The notes below the pieces were generated by a model. That model ran no database searches, was not told the origin of the DNA, and saw only the letters and a program-made list of their open reading frames with translations. 64,000 nucleotides of DNA from the NCBI RefSeq assembly GCF_019263705.2, contig NZ_JADQDK010000001.1, forward strand, positions 310,001 to 374,000. Direction: 5' to 3'. Position 1 is the first letter of the stretch. Every line of letters begins with the position of its first letter. Origin of the DNA: Pseudonocardia abyssalis (GTDB taxonomy: Bacteria > Actinomycetota > Actinomycetes > Mycobacteriales > Pseudonocardiaceae). Both the position numbers and the translations under genes were made by a program. Below are positions 26,801 through 36,000 of the stretch, in pieces.

Positions 26801-27388
26801 CCCACGTCGGCCGAACCCCGGAGTGCCGGAACGGGCGGGTCCGCGGCCTCCGGTGTCGGCTCGGCCACCGCCCCGGCCGCCCCGCCGGGTACCGGTGCCG
26901 CTCCGCGACGCGACCGCCCGGCCGGGCAGCGGGTGGCCCTGGTCGTCGACGAGCTGGTCGCCCAGGGGGCCGTCGCCCGGCGTCATCCCGGACCGGTGCG
27001 CGAGGTGGCCGCCCTGCTCGCCGCCGACCCGGCGACGCTGCCCGCCGCGGCCCGGCTGCTCGCGGTGCTCGTGGCACCCGGACCGGGGTTCGCCGACGAC
27101 CTCGGCGCGCTGGCCGCGCTCGTCGCCGACCGGCCGGTGGCCGCAATCGCCGCGGGAGGGGCGGTGGAGACGGCGGGCTGGGACGCCGCGGACGCCCTCG
27201 CCGGAGTGGACCTGCTCGCCGCCGCCGACGGGCCGGGGGCCGGGCACCTCGCCGTCGCGCTGATGGCCGGCGTCGGCCCGCGCACGGGCTGGACCATCGA
27301 CCGGCTCGACCGGCTCGACGGCCTGCGCACCCACCCCGATCCCGACGTGCGGGCCGCGGCGAACGGGATCGTCACCGCGCCCGAGTGA
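23879..27388 (+). CDS. Large HEAT/armadillo-like helical repeat protein coupled to NurA
   Basis: 1169 residues. No enzymatic motif is visible. The protein is almost entirely short amphipathic helix pairs rich in Leu, Ala, Arg and Asp, with recurring patterns such as HPAVRARALRADAL, ADPEVVRHRRAAVAAML, DPDVLVAEAALSALGRAG and HPDPEVARAALHALGRW. These are the D-x-x-V-R-x-x-A-x-x-A-L type of HEAT repeat. A low-complexity linker at about 950-1020 carries Pro-Ala-Ser pentapeptides, and a final helical domain follows. HEAT solenoids act as scaffolds or DNA-wrapping clamps (compare AlkD-type repeats). The ATG at 23879 overlaps the nurA stop, so it should be made with NurA. It may be an adaptor of the end-resection machine; that role is inference. 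Confidence 0.8.
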   Translation: MSPTTARLLADVDRLDPDERVRRVGALARSLAPATRSRLLTDLAAGGAYAAGLAVTMAIAAGDAAHLAAATASEHPAVRARALRADALPAEALGAIAEHGSPADRTRVAARVRRGGHENLADALLPTVRARYGDAAAAALLAGCSPAAVADALPGLGYALGGWGALVARHPEAVLAHAQAELEGRDVERRASWWDGPGPLGALVQRRPDAVLDLAERLLTGPLPPVLLGALHRLLAVDASRVVALLLADPARVAQLGWYPLGRSARTRLVALPDAELGALLRASGPRLLLAVLRGLPPGRRAAVHDLAHAGRDRGLDLLGDDELALLPHARRHAEAHRMLDLVRDDPPETLRVSAWLPFADARPVLEAATRSADASLRGTAYALLVRAAAATGDRGTVTAVLAGLRRIRNEQDPVRARLLTAVARVRPDLVEAAALPALNALLTAALDARDTSGASRAALHQVVLGLLAHPWPDGSAVAGWALDAADRLGAWRHDALLGPALLALPRGRERAVVARVLPRLRAAVRRGEPTAVLGVAEGLGRRARDLPDLQELLAEATAVADDRVQRRAVAAWLDAPGTRLARAEELIARDRSLITLPPVLAVLARHRPGRVLDRAGKRLRGRSGTGGAWWLPGLTVRDLRRWSPRQVETYRGLLRRSLADPEVVRHRRAAVAAMLTELAPTAVEDLLADPDVLVAEAALSALGRAGAPEAGIARLLTEIGSDRARVALYAAARCARDLPPARLAALLLRSPCAETAVPATVSSHDRRGPIGKVTARKELVRWQEAFRPDGALDTLLTAWARPGEHRDVRRAVLVALRPWFGDERVHAVHAQAGDGDRDLALAVLAAVPGRTAPALRPSYAALVRRITTHPDPEVARAALHALGRWVPWDRGARDTLLAALTDLDTTATWRVAAGTALDPEVWTALPDLLPGAVAALLAVVAGPRPAGPAPTVQPASVLPASVLPASALPASAQPTSAEPRSAGTGGSAASGVGSATAPAAPPGTGAAPRRDRPAGQRVALVVDELVAQGAVARRHPGPVREVAALLAADPATLPAAARLLAVLVAPGPGFADDLGALAALVADRPVAAIAAGGAVETAGWDAADALAGVDLLAAADGPGAGHLAVALMAGVGPRTGWTIDRLDRLDGLRTHPDPDVRAAANGIVTAPE
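26741..26815 (+). repeat. 15-bp tandem repeat inside the HEAT-like gene
   Basis: Five units of CCCGCGTCGGTCCTG or close variants encode P-A-S-V/A-L/Q. The first two copies are identical and the last is the most diverged (CCCACGTCGGCCGAA). It sits in the linker before the C-terminal helical domain and, like the repeat in sbcC, preserves frame whatever the copy number. Confidence 0.85.
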
Positions 27389-27456
27389 GCGGCCCGGGTG
27401 AGGCGGATGTTCTCAAAGCGCCACGGGCGCAGGGGTCCAGGTGTCACGATCCGCAG

Positions 27457-27912
27457 ATGAGGATGATCACGACGATGACGGTGGCCGCCCTGCTGCTGGC
27501 CGGAGCCGGGTGCGCGAGGGGTGCATCCGGGCCCGACCTCGGTGCGGTCGCCCCGTGCGACCTGCTCACCCCCGCCCAGGTCGCCGCCGCCGGGCTCGGG
27601 CCGGGACGAGCCGCCGACGCGGGACCGGTGCGGTCCTGCTCGTGGAGGCAGGAGGGTGCGGGGTTCACCGTGCCGGTGCTGCTCACGGTGGCGCCCGGCG
27701 CCGGGCTCGACGAGTTCCGGTCCGCGTCCGGGGGCCCCGGTGTCGAGTTCGTCGACGACGAGATCGGCGGCTTCGCGGCCCTGCGGACCTCGGGTGAGGG
27801 CTGTTCGACCGTCGTCGACGTCGGCTCGGGGGTGCTCGCGGTGGCCGGCGGGGCCGACTGCGACGCTCAGCGGGAGATCACCGAACTCGCGCTGGCGAAC
27901 ATGCCGGGCTGA
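27457..27912 (+). CDS. Small secreted DUF3558-like protein
   Basis: 151 residues, ATG 27457 (a second ATG at 27463 would also work). An N-terminal hydrophobic segment TMTVAALLLAGAG is followed by Cys19-Ala-Arg, so it may be a lipoprotein, although the lipobox (GAGC) is not canonical. The rest resembles DUF3558: DLGAVAPCDLLTPAQVAAAGLG, RSCSWRQEGAGFTVPVLLTV, GFAALRTSGEGCSTVVDVGSG and GADCDAQREITELA, with paired cysteines for disulphides. DUF3558 proteins are common actinobacterial cell-surface proteins without a known function. It converges on recD, with the stop codons one base apart. Confidence 0.82.
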   Translation: MRMITTMTVAALLLAGAGCARGASGPDLGAVAPCDLLTPAQVAAAGLGPGRAADAGPVRSCSWRQEGAGFTVPVLLTVAPGAGLDEFRSASGGPGVEFVDDEIGGFAALRTSGEGCSTVVDVGSGVLAVAGGADCDAQREITELALANMPG

Positions 27913-27913
27913 G

Positions 27914-29719
27914 TCAGTCGTCCAGGCGGTGGCGCAGGCCGCTGGCCCGGGCGACCGGGCGCTGCACCGCGGCCCGGACGGCGTCCTCCGACCCGACCAC
28001 GCGCACGAACTGCCGCGCACGGGTGACCGCGGTGTAGAGGAGCTCCCGGGTGAGCAGCGGGGACTCCGCGGGCGGCAGGACGACCGTGACCCGCTTGAAC
28101 TGGCTGCCCTGCCCGCGGTGCACCGTCATCGCGTGCACGCCGGTGACCTCGGAGAGGCGCGACGGGGCGAACAGCGTGGGCGGCCCGCCGCGGGCGAACG
28201 CGACGCGCAGCCCGTCGGGGGTGTCGACCGCGACACCGGTGTCGCCGTTGAACAGGCCCGCGTCGTAGTCGTTGATGGTGACGAGCACCGCGCGGCCGGG
28301 GTACCAGAGATCGCGTGCCCCGGGCCGGCCCTGGCCCAGCCAGCGGTCGATGTCGGTGGTCCAGCGCGCCACCCCGTACGGGCCGCGGCGGTGCGCGCAC
28401 AGCACCCGGTGCGCGTCGAGCCCGCCCACCGCCGCCTCGACGTCGCCCGCGCGTGCGGCCGCGGCGAGCGCCCGCCCCGCGGTGACGACGTCGGCCCGCG
28501 CCTCGTCGGTGCCCTCGGTGAACGCGAGCTGCGGGTCGTCGCGGCGCAGGACGGCGAGCGCGGCGTCGGCGTCGCCCCGCTGCACCGCGCGGGCCAGGTC
28601 GGCGATGGCGCCGTCGAAGCGCCAGGTGTGGTCGAGGGTGACGACCCCGTGCACGACTCCGGTGGGCAGACCCAGCGCGGCGAGGTCGGCGTCGAGAGCG
28701 GGTTCGGGTCTCCCGGCGGCGCGGGCGAGGTCGCCCAGCACCGCACCGGCCTCCACCGACGCGAGCTGGTCGGGGTCGCCGACGAGCACCAGGCGCGCGT
28801 CCGGGCGCACGGCGTCGAGCAACCGCGCCATCATCGTGAGCGACACCATCGAGGTCTCGTCGACCACGACGACGTCGAACGGCAGCCGGTGCGTGCGGTC
28901 GTGGCGGAACGCCCCGGATCCGCCGCCGGGACGCCAGCCCAGCAGCCGGTGCAGTGTGGACGCCTCGGCCACCCGGGACCGGTACCGCTCCGGCAGGTGC
29001 TCGGTGACGGCCCCCTGCAGGCGCGCCGCCGCCTTGCCGGTGGGGGCGGCCAGCGCGACCCGCGGCGACGGGCCGGGCTGGTCGAGCAGGAGCTGCAGGA
29101 GCGCGGCGACGGTGGTGGTCTTGCCCGTGCCGGGCCCGCCGGCGAGCACCGTGACCCGGCGCAGCGACGCCACCGCGGCGGCCTGGCGCTGGCGCAGCGC
29201 GCGGGGATCGGGGAACAGCGTGTCGAGCCCGGAGCGCAGCGCGGCGAGGTCGTGCGCCGGTGGTGCGGCGGCGGCGCGCTCGCGCAGCGAGAGCCGCACC
29301 AGCTCCTCCTCGCGCCAGTACCGCTCCAGGTAGAGCTGTCCCGCGACCATCCGCAGCGGCCGCCCGGCCGGGGCGTCGGCACCGTCGGCCACCAGCGGGC
29401 TGCGCAGGCACGCATCGTGCCAGGGGCCGGGTTCGGGCCATGGCAGAGTGGAGACGTCGACGAGCTCGTCGCCCTCACCCAGGACGGTGCGGTCGGCCTT
29501 GGCGAGGTCGACGCAGACCGACCCCAGCCGGACCGCGCGCACCGCGAGCGCGAGCGCGAGCAGCACCGTCTCGTCGGGCTCCCCGCCGAGCCGGCCGACC
29601 CGCTCGGCGGTGTGCACGTCGGCGGCGTCGAGGACCCCCACCGCGTTGAACTCCGCCAGCAGGCCGGACGCGTCGAGCACGAAGCGCGCGTCGTGCAGAT
29701 CGGTGTCGGGAGCGGTCAC
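27914..29719 (-). CDS. recD: Exodeoxyribonuclease V alpha chain (RecD helicase)
   Basis: 601 residues, GTG 29719 overlapping the recB stop (GTGA). An N-terminal domain of about 180 residues is followed by Walker A GGPGTGKTTT (about 194-203), LAAPTGKAAARLQ, VVVDETSMVS (motif II), LVGDPDQLASVEAG (motif III), TWRFDG, a C-terminal MTVHRGQGSQFKRV and ELLYTAVTRAR (motifs V and VI). RecD is the 5'-3' helicase of the RecBCD complex, which degrades double-strand ends until Chi recognition and then loads RecA. As the last gene of recC-recB-recD on the minus strand it completes a normal operon. Confidence 0.97.
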   Translation of the reverse strand: MTAPDTDLHDARFVLDASGLLAEFNAVGVLDAADVHTAERVGRLGGEPDETVLLALALAVRAVRLGSVCVDLAKADRTVLGEGDELVDVSTLPWPEPGPWHDACLRSPLVADGADAPAGRPLRMVAGQLYLERYWREEELVRLSLRERAAAAPPAHDLAALRSGLDTLFPDPRALRQRQAAAVASLRRVTVLAGGPGTGKTTTVAALLQLLLDQPGPSPRVALAAPTGKAAARLQGAVTEHLPERYRSRVAEASTLHRLLGWRPGGGSGAFRHDRTHRLPFDVVVVDETSMVSLTMMARLLDAVRPDARLVLVGDPDQLASVEAGAVLGDLARAAGRPEPALDADLAALGLPTGVVHGVVTLDHTWRFDGAIADLARAVQRGDADAALAVLRRDDPQLAFTEGTDEARADVVTAGRALAAAARAGDVEAAVGGLDAHRVLCAHRRGPYGVARWTTDIDRWLGQGRPGARDLWYPGRAVLVTINDYDAGLFNGDTGVAVDTPDGLRVAFARGGPPTLFAPSRLSEVTGVHAMTVHRGQGSQFKRVTVVLPPAESPLLTRELLYTAVTRARQFVRVVGSEDAVRAAVQRPVARASGLRHRLDD

Positions 29720-32700
29720 GGCGCACCCCGCTCCAGCAGCGTGGACAGCTCGACGGTGAGCGCGGGCGGGGGAGCCCAGCCGAAGACGCCGCACGGCATC
29801 CCGTCGACGACGGGCGTGGCGGGCCCGCACATGCCGCGGACGAACAGGTAGAGCACCCCGCCGAGATGGTGCTCCGGGTCGTAGCCGGGCAGCCGCCAGC
29901 GCAGGTAGCGGTGCAGGGCGACGCCGTAGAGCAGCGCCTGGAGCGGGTAGTGGGCGCCGCGCATCGCGACGGCCAGCCGCGGCGGGGTGTAGTGCGCGGC
30001 CGTGAGCGGCTCGCCGGGGGCGCCGAGCCAGTTGGTCTTGTAGTCGACGATCGCGAACCGGCCCGACGGCAGGCGCAGCACGGCGTCGATGCTGCCGGTG
30101 AGGTAGCCGCGCAGCGGCGACGGCTCGAGTGCGGCGAGGTCGTCGGCGTAGGCGTGCAGCGGGTCGGTCGGCGGCAGGTGCGTCCGCAGCAGGGGGACCA
30201 GCGCGTCGAGCGTGAGCGGGGGACCGGCCGCGTCGTCGCCCCCGGCCAGCGGCAGCTCGAAGTCGAGCTCGGCGAGGCGGTCGCGGGGCGCGACGTCGGC
30301 CAGTCGCAGGCCGTCGGCGAGCGGCCCGAGGGGGGTCCGCACGGCCGGGAGCAGCGCGGCGCCGAGGGTGGCGCCGTCGAGCCCGGCGATCGGGCGGAAC
30401 GCGAGTTGCTCCGCGGCGTGCGCGGTGAGCTCGGCGACGAGGTCGGGTGCGGTGAGGTCGGCCGCCTCGAACACCGAGTGCACGAGCGTGCCGAACGCGG
30501 CCCCGAGCGGGAGCGCGGCCATCGGCGAGGGGTCGGCGGGCCCGGTGACGCCGTCGACGGGTTCGAGCTCCGGCTCGTCGTCGGTGCCGGCCTCCTCCGG
30601 CTCGGTGAGCGCGGTCGGGGCGTGGTGCCCGGCCGTGGCCGTGAGCGCCGTGTAGGAGGTGCGCCGCCACGCGGTGTCGAGCACGCGGTCGAACGCCGCC
30701 ACCGCGGGCTCCGCGGCGGTGCGCTCGTCGGGGACGAACACCGGGTCGGCGGGCGGGCCGACCGCCTCCACCGCGATCGTCGACGACTCCACGGCCTGCA
30801 GCGCGTGGAGCGCGATCGGATCGGCGGGCACCTTGTAGGACTCGGCGAGCGTGCCGCCGGACCCGCGCCCGAACAGCACCCGGTGCAGCGGCGACGCCCC
30901 GACCGTCGTGGCCGGCACCCACCACGTGACGACCTGGCTGCGGGCGCGGGTGAGCGCGACGTAGAGCAGGCGCAGGTCCTCGCCGGCCTCCTCGGCGCGG
31001 TGGCGGTCGCAGTGGGCGGCCCAGGACTCTCCGGTGGGGCCGCCGACGTCGAGCACCCGCGCGCCGCGCTCGTCGTGCAGCAGCGGGAACTGCGGGTCGC
31101 CGACGAAGCGGTCCCAGGCGAAGGGCACGTGCACGACCGGGAACTCCAGCCCCTTGCTGCGGTGCACGGTGATGATCTGCACCGCCGCGGCGTCGGACTC
31201 CAGCCGCCTGCTCCGCTCGGAGCCGACGTCGGTGGCGGCGTCGGCGATGCGGTGCCGCAGCCAGTCGACCAGCGCGGACGGCCCGAGGTGCTGCGCGGTG
31301 GCCGACGCGTGCAGCGACTGCGCGACGTGGCGCAGGTCGGTGAGCGTGCGCTCGCCGTCGGCGGAGCCCAGGATGCGTTCCGGGAGTTCGGTGCCGGTGA
31401 CCGCCTCCAGCAGTGCCGCCATCCCGCCCCGGTGCAGCACGGCGGCCCAGTCGCGCAGGGTGCCGCCGAGGTGGTCGAGCAGGTCGTCGGCCCCGGCCGA
31501 GCACAGCTGCGCCGCGGTGGCGCCGACGAAGCAGGTGAGGGCGGCGGCCCGTACCCGGAACGCACGCGGCTGCTCGAGGGCCTCCAGCAGCGTGAGCCAC
31601 TCCGTCGCGACCGGGGTGCCGAACACGCTCGCGGTGCCCGACGACACCGCGGGCACCCCGACCCGGCCCAGCGCCGCCCGCACCACCGACGCCTGGTCGT
31701 TGGTGCGCACGAGCACCGCGACGTCACCCGGCTGGACGGGCTCACCGTCGAGCCGGGCCGGGCTGGCCAGCAGCGCGGCGATCTCCGCCGCACAGTCGCG
31801 GGCCACGCGGGCGCGGGCGGGCCCGGCGAGCGCGAGCTTGCGCCCGGACTGCGGGAGCCCGTCGCGGCCGAGCACCCGGATCCGGACGGGGGTGTCGACG
31901 GGTGCGCCCGCGAGCCGTGGGACGGGGCGCGCGGCCTCGACGGTGTGCACGCGGATGCGGTCGTCGCCCAGCGCGGCGCCGTCGAACACGGTGTCGAGCG
32001 CCTGCAGCAGCGGGGCGTCGCTGCGGTGGTTGCGGGCCAGCGTGGCGTGCCGGTCCGCCGTGGTCGTGGCGTCGAGGTAGCTGACGACGTCGGCGCCGCG
32101 GAAGGCGTAGATCGCCTGCTTGGGGTCGCCGATCAGGACGAGCGTGGTGTGCCCGTGGAACGCCGTGCGCAGGATGTGCCACTGCACCGGGTCGGTGTCC
32201 TGGAACTCGTCGACGAGCACGACGCCGTAGCGGGCGCGCAGCCGCCGCGCGGCCGTGCCGTCGGCGTCGTGCAGGGCCGCCGACAGGCGGGTGAGCATGT
32301 CGTCGTAGGTGTAGAGGCGGCGCTCCCGCTTGCGCCGGGCCACCTCGCCGCGCACCGCGGTGGCGAACCGGTGGCGCACCTGCGCGGGGGAGCCGTCGGG
32401 GGCGTGCGCCGGTTCGAGCCGCGCCTGGCCGTCGAGCACCGCGGCCCGGGCGAGCTTTCCCGCCTCGACGCGGCCGAACGCCGGGTTGCCCGCCCCGCGC
32501 GCGCCGTACTTGCGCACGTAGAAGTCGTCGACGACCTCCGAGATCAGGTCGTCGATCGACTCGACGAACTCCGCACCGGGGTCGGTGTCGCCCGCCACCC
32601 CGAGCCCGGCGAGCATCTGCTGGCAGAACTGGTGGGTGGTGGCGATCGTGGCGGCGTCGAACCCGGCGAGTGCGCGGGTGAGCCGCGCGCGCCGGGCCGC

Positions 32701-33018
32701 GATCTCCTCCGGCGGGGCGTCGGCGAGCAGGGCGAGCACCTCGTCGTCGCCCGCGCGGGCCGCCACCGGGTCGGCGAGGCCGCGCTCGGCGTCGACCAGG
32801 CGGCCGCGCACCCGCTCGCGCAGCTCCGTGGTGGCCTCGCGGCCGAACGTGACGAGCATCAGCTCGGGCAGCGTGGCCAGGCCCTCGGCGACATAGCGGG
32901 CGGCGAGTGCGGCGATCGTGAACGTCTTGCCGGTGCCGGCGCTGGCCTCCAGCACGGTGGTGCCGGTGGGCAGCGGGCCGGTGACCAGGAACGCCGACGG
33001 GGCCAGTACGGCCGTCAC
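29716..33018 (-). CDS. recB: Exodeoxyribonuclease V beta chain (RecB helicase-nuclease)
   Basis: 1100 residues from GTG 33018, overlapping the recC stop. Walker A EASAGTGKTFTIAAL is near residues 22-36, followed by a UvrD-like helicase core (YGVVLVDEFQDTDPVQW, LIGDPKQAIYAFRGADV, TVHRSKGLEFPVVHVPF, LLYVALTRARSQV). The C-terminal nuclease domain has GSIDAVLRLPSGRFAIVDYKTNWLG, the D...DYK active site of RecB-family PD-(D/E)xK nucleases. It provides 3'-5' translocation and the single nuclease centre of RecBCD. Length is near that of other actinobacterial RecB proteins. Confidence 0.97.
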   Translation of the reverse strand: MTAVLAPSAFLVTGPLPTGTTVLEASAGTGKTFTIAALAARYVAEGLATLPELMLVTFGREATTELRERVRGRLVDAERGLADPVAARAGDDEVLALLADAPPEEIAARRARLTRALAGFDAATIATTHQFCQQMLAGLGVAGDTDPGAEFVESIDDLISEVVDDFYVRKYGARGAGNPAFGRVEAGKLARAAVLDGQARLEPAHAPDGSPAQVRHRFATAVRGEVARRKRERRLYTYDDMLTRLSAALHDADGTAARRLRARYGVVLVDEFQDTDPVQWHILRTAFHGHTTLVLIGDPKQAIYAFRGADVVSYLDATTTADRHATLARNHRSDAPLLQALDTVFDGAALGDDRIRVHTVEAARPVPRLAGAPVDTPVRIRVLGRDGLPQSGRKLALAGPARARVARDCAAEIAALLASPARLDGEPVQPGDVAVLVRTNDQASVVRAALGRVGVPAVSSGTASVFGTPVATEWLTLLEALEQPRAFRVRAAALTCFVGATAAQLCSAGADDLLDHLGGTLRDWAAVLHRGGMAALLEAVTGTELPERILGSADGERTLTDLRHVAQSLHASATAQHLGPSALVDWLRHRIADAATDVGSERSRRLESDAAAVQIITVHRSKGLEFPVVHVPFAWDRFVGDPQFPLLHDERGARVLDVGGPTGESWAAHCDRHRAEEAGEDLRLLYVALTRARSQVVTWWVPATTVGASPLHRVLFGRGSGGTLAESYKVPADPIALHALQAVESSTIAVEAVGPPADPVFVPDERTAAEPAVAAFDRVLDTAWRRTSYTALTATAGHHAPTALTEPEEAGTDDEPELEPVDGVTGPADPSPMAALPLGAAFGTLVHSVFEAADLTAPDLVAELTAHAAEQLAFRPIAGLDGATLGAALLPAVRTPLGPLADGLRLADVAPRDRLAELDFELPLAGGDDAAGPPLTLDALVPLLRTHLPPTDPLHAYADDLAALEPSPLRGYLTGSIDAVLRLPSGRFAIVDYKTNWLGAPGEPLTAAHYTPPRLAVAMRGAHYPLQALLYGVALHRYLRWRLPGYDPEHHLGGVLYLFVRGMCGPATPVVDGMPCGVFGWAPPPALTVELSTLLERGAP

Positions 33019-36000
33019 GGGAAGTCCACCCCCTCCTGGGCGAGCAGCGGGGCCCACAGCCCCATCGCCAGCTCGCCGAACCGGGTCGGCTCCCCGCCGG
33101 GCGGCCCGTCCTCGACGGCCAGGTCGGCCCCCGCACCCCAGACGCGCACGTGCGCCTCGTCGGTGCACTCGCCGATGCCGCCGGTCCAGCTGCGCAGGGC
33201 GTCGACCAGCGCGATGCCGGGCTCGGCCCCGCCCAGGCGGCGACGGGCGTACTCCGCCCCGGTCTGCGTGGCCAGGGGCAGCGGCGCCCGCAACCCCTCG
33301 CGGCGCAGGGCCACGAGCCCGGCGAGCACCCCGCGGGCGTGCTCGGGGGTGACCGGCGCGAGGGTGGCCCGCGCGATCCCGTCCCGCGACGCGCGCCCGA
33401 GGCTCACCGCCCGCCAGCTCTCGCCGGTGCCCGCGGTGAGCGCGAGCAGGCGCACCCACGCCCGCACCCGCTGCGCGGGCTTGAGCCGGGAGTACTCGAC
33501 GCGCAGCAGCGTGCGGTCGTGCAGCCCGTCGAGCGTGCCGACGACCCGCGTGCCGTCGGCGAGCTCCACGTCGACGTCGCGCGACCCGGGCTCTCCGACG
33601 CGCAGCCTCTCCGCCGCGGCGGCCAGTGGCTCCACCCCGTCGACGACGCGCGCGAGCAGGGCCTCTCCGAGCGGCCCCGGAGGCAGGTCGCCCCGGCGCC
33701 ACTCCGCGGCCCGGCAGTGGGCGAGGTCGTGCCCGCCGAGCCGGTCGGCCAGCAGCCGGGAGCCGATCCGGTACTGCTCCAGCCCGTCGAGCTCGACGGG
33801 CAGGGCGTCGTCGGGGTCGTCGTCGCGGGTGAACAGGGAGAGCCCGACGCGCTGCTTGAGGAACGCCCTCACCGGGTGCTCCGCGAACGCCACCAGGTCG
33901 TCGAGGGCGATCACCGGCTCGTCGCGGTCGGGCAGCGGGTCGGCCAGGAACGGGGCGGGCGGCGCCTTCACCGCGACCGCGGCGCGTGCCCCAGCCCGCT
34001 CCGCGCGGTCGAAGCTGAAGGGACGGTCGACGCCGAGCGCGCCGGCCGTGAAGTTGCGGGCGTCGAAGGGCTGCAACGGATGCCGGACGACCACCCCGTC
34101 CGGCCAGGGACGCGCCCCCACGACGTCGAGCAGCTCCCCGAGCGGCACCGCGGGCGGGCGCCGCGCTCCGGTGCGCTCGTCGGCCCCGGAGTGCACGACG
34201 ACGAGGTGCGCGGTGGCCGCGCACACCGCGTCGAGCAGCAGCTGGCGGTCCTCGCTGCGGGCGTCGCGTTCCCCGGCGAGCGGGGCGCGGGCGAGCACGT
34301 CGTCGCCGTCGGGGACACCCGCGCGGGGGAACACGCCGTCGTCGAGGCCGAGCAGGCAGACCACACGGTGCGGCACGGACCGCATCGGGACCAGCGTGGC
34401 GACGGTGAGCGTGCCGGTGCGGAAGTTGGCGCGGCTCGGGCGCCCGCGCAGCCGCTCGTCGAGCAGACCGGCGACGTCGACGGGCCCGAGCGGCGTGGCG
34501 GCCCCGTGCGGCCCCGCGGTGCGCAGTGCCTCGGCCAGCTCGCCGCGGGCCTGGCCGGCCTGCCACTCGTCGGTGACGGAGGTGGTGGTGAGGGCGTCGA
34601 GGCCGGCGGTGAGGGCGTCGACCCAGTCGGTGAGCGGCTGCGGCGTGCGCAGCCGGGCGAGCACGCCGCTGAGCCGGTGCACGAACTCGGCGAGCCGCCC
34701 CACCCGCTCGACGTCGCCGGACTCCACGTCGAGCGGCAGCGCCGTGCCCAGCCAGTCGCCCGACATCGTGACGCCGAGCAGCAGCCGGTCGAGCCCGGCG
34801 GCCCACGTGTTCTGCCCGAAGCCGTCGAGGTGGAACGGCGCGCGGTGCGCCGCGTCGAGCCCCCACCGCACCCCGGAGGCGACGACCAGCTCCCGGATCC
34901 GCACGACGTCGTCGTCGTCGAGGCGGAAGCGCGTGCGGACGGGCTCGGAGGCCAGCAGGTCGAGCAGCTGCGACGCCGTGAGGCGGGCCGACGCCAGATC
35001 CAGGAGCGCGGCGACGGTGTCGAGGAGAGGGTTGACCTGGCGGAGAGCGCGGTCGGCCAGGCGCACCCGCAGGTGCTGGCCGGGGTGCACCGCCGTGCCC
35101 AGCTCGCCGAGCCCGAACGCCGCGGAGATCAGCGGGGCGAACGTCTCGATGTCGGGGCACATGACGAGGACGTCGCGCGGCTCCAGGGTGGGGTCGGCGG
35201 CGAGCAGCCCGACCACCACCTCGCGCAGCACCTCGACCTGCCGGTGCGCGCCGTGGCATGCGTGGACCTGCACCGACCCGTCGGCCGCGCCGACGTCGGC
35301 GGGCCGATCGTCGCGCAGCGCCCGCTGCAGCCGGCCGAGCTGCGTGGACGGGGGATCGGCCGCGGGATGGTGGTGGTCGGCGAAACCCGGGGCGGCCCCG
35401 ACGAGCCGGACCTGCAGCTCCCGCACGTCGCGGGCCAGCGAGGACAGCAGCGGGTGCGTGACGGCCGCGGCCGTGGGGTCGGCCGCCCGCGGCGGCACCG
35501 CCGACGGCGCCCGCTCCGCGACGGCGGCCCACAGCGCGGGGGAGGGGTGCGGCAGCCACAGGTGCACCTCGCGGTGGGCGGCGAGCGCGTCGAGCAGGAC
35601 GAGCTGCTCCGTGCTCAGCCGGGTGGGCCCGAACAGCGACAGCCGCGGCGGCAGGTCGGCGAGCGACGGGTCGGCGCGCAGCGCGTCGACCGCGGTGCGC
35701 AGGCGCTCGGCGGGCCCCGGGGTGCCGATCCGGGCGCGGACGCGGCGCCACAGCTCCGACTGCCACGACAGGTCGCCCGGTGCGTCGGCCCCGGTGCGCC
35801 AGTCCTCGAGCATGGCGGGGCGGTGCTCGGCGTAGGCGGCGAACAGGGCGGCGATGCGGCGGGCCGTGGCCCAGCGCGGGTGGGCGCGCAGATCGGGGCA
35901 CCACGGTTGACCCGCCGCGGCGTCGAGCTCCTCCAGCAGCGGCCACACCACGCGTTCCGGGCGCCACGGGTCCTCGGCGGGATCCACGCCCACGGCCCCG

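Noticed and set aside
29866..35835. 1989-residue plus-strand frame opposite recB and recC
   Set aside because: Antisense shadow; recB and recC motifs on the minus strand are unambiguous.
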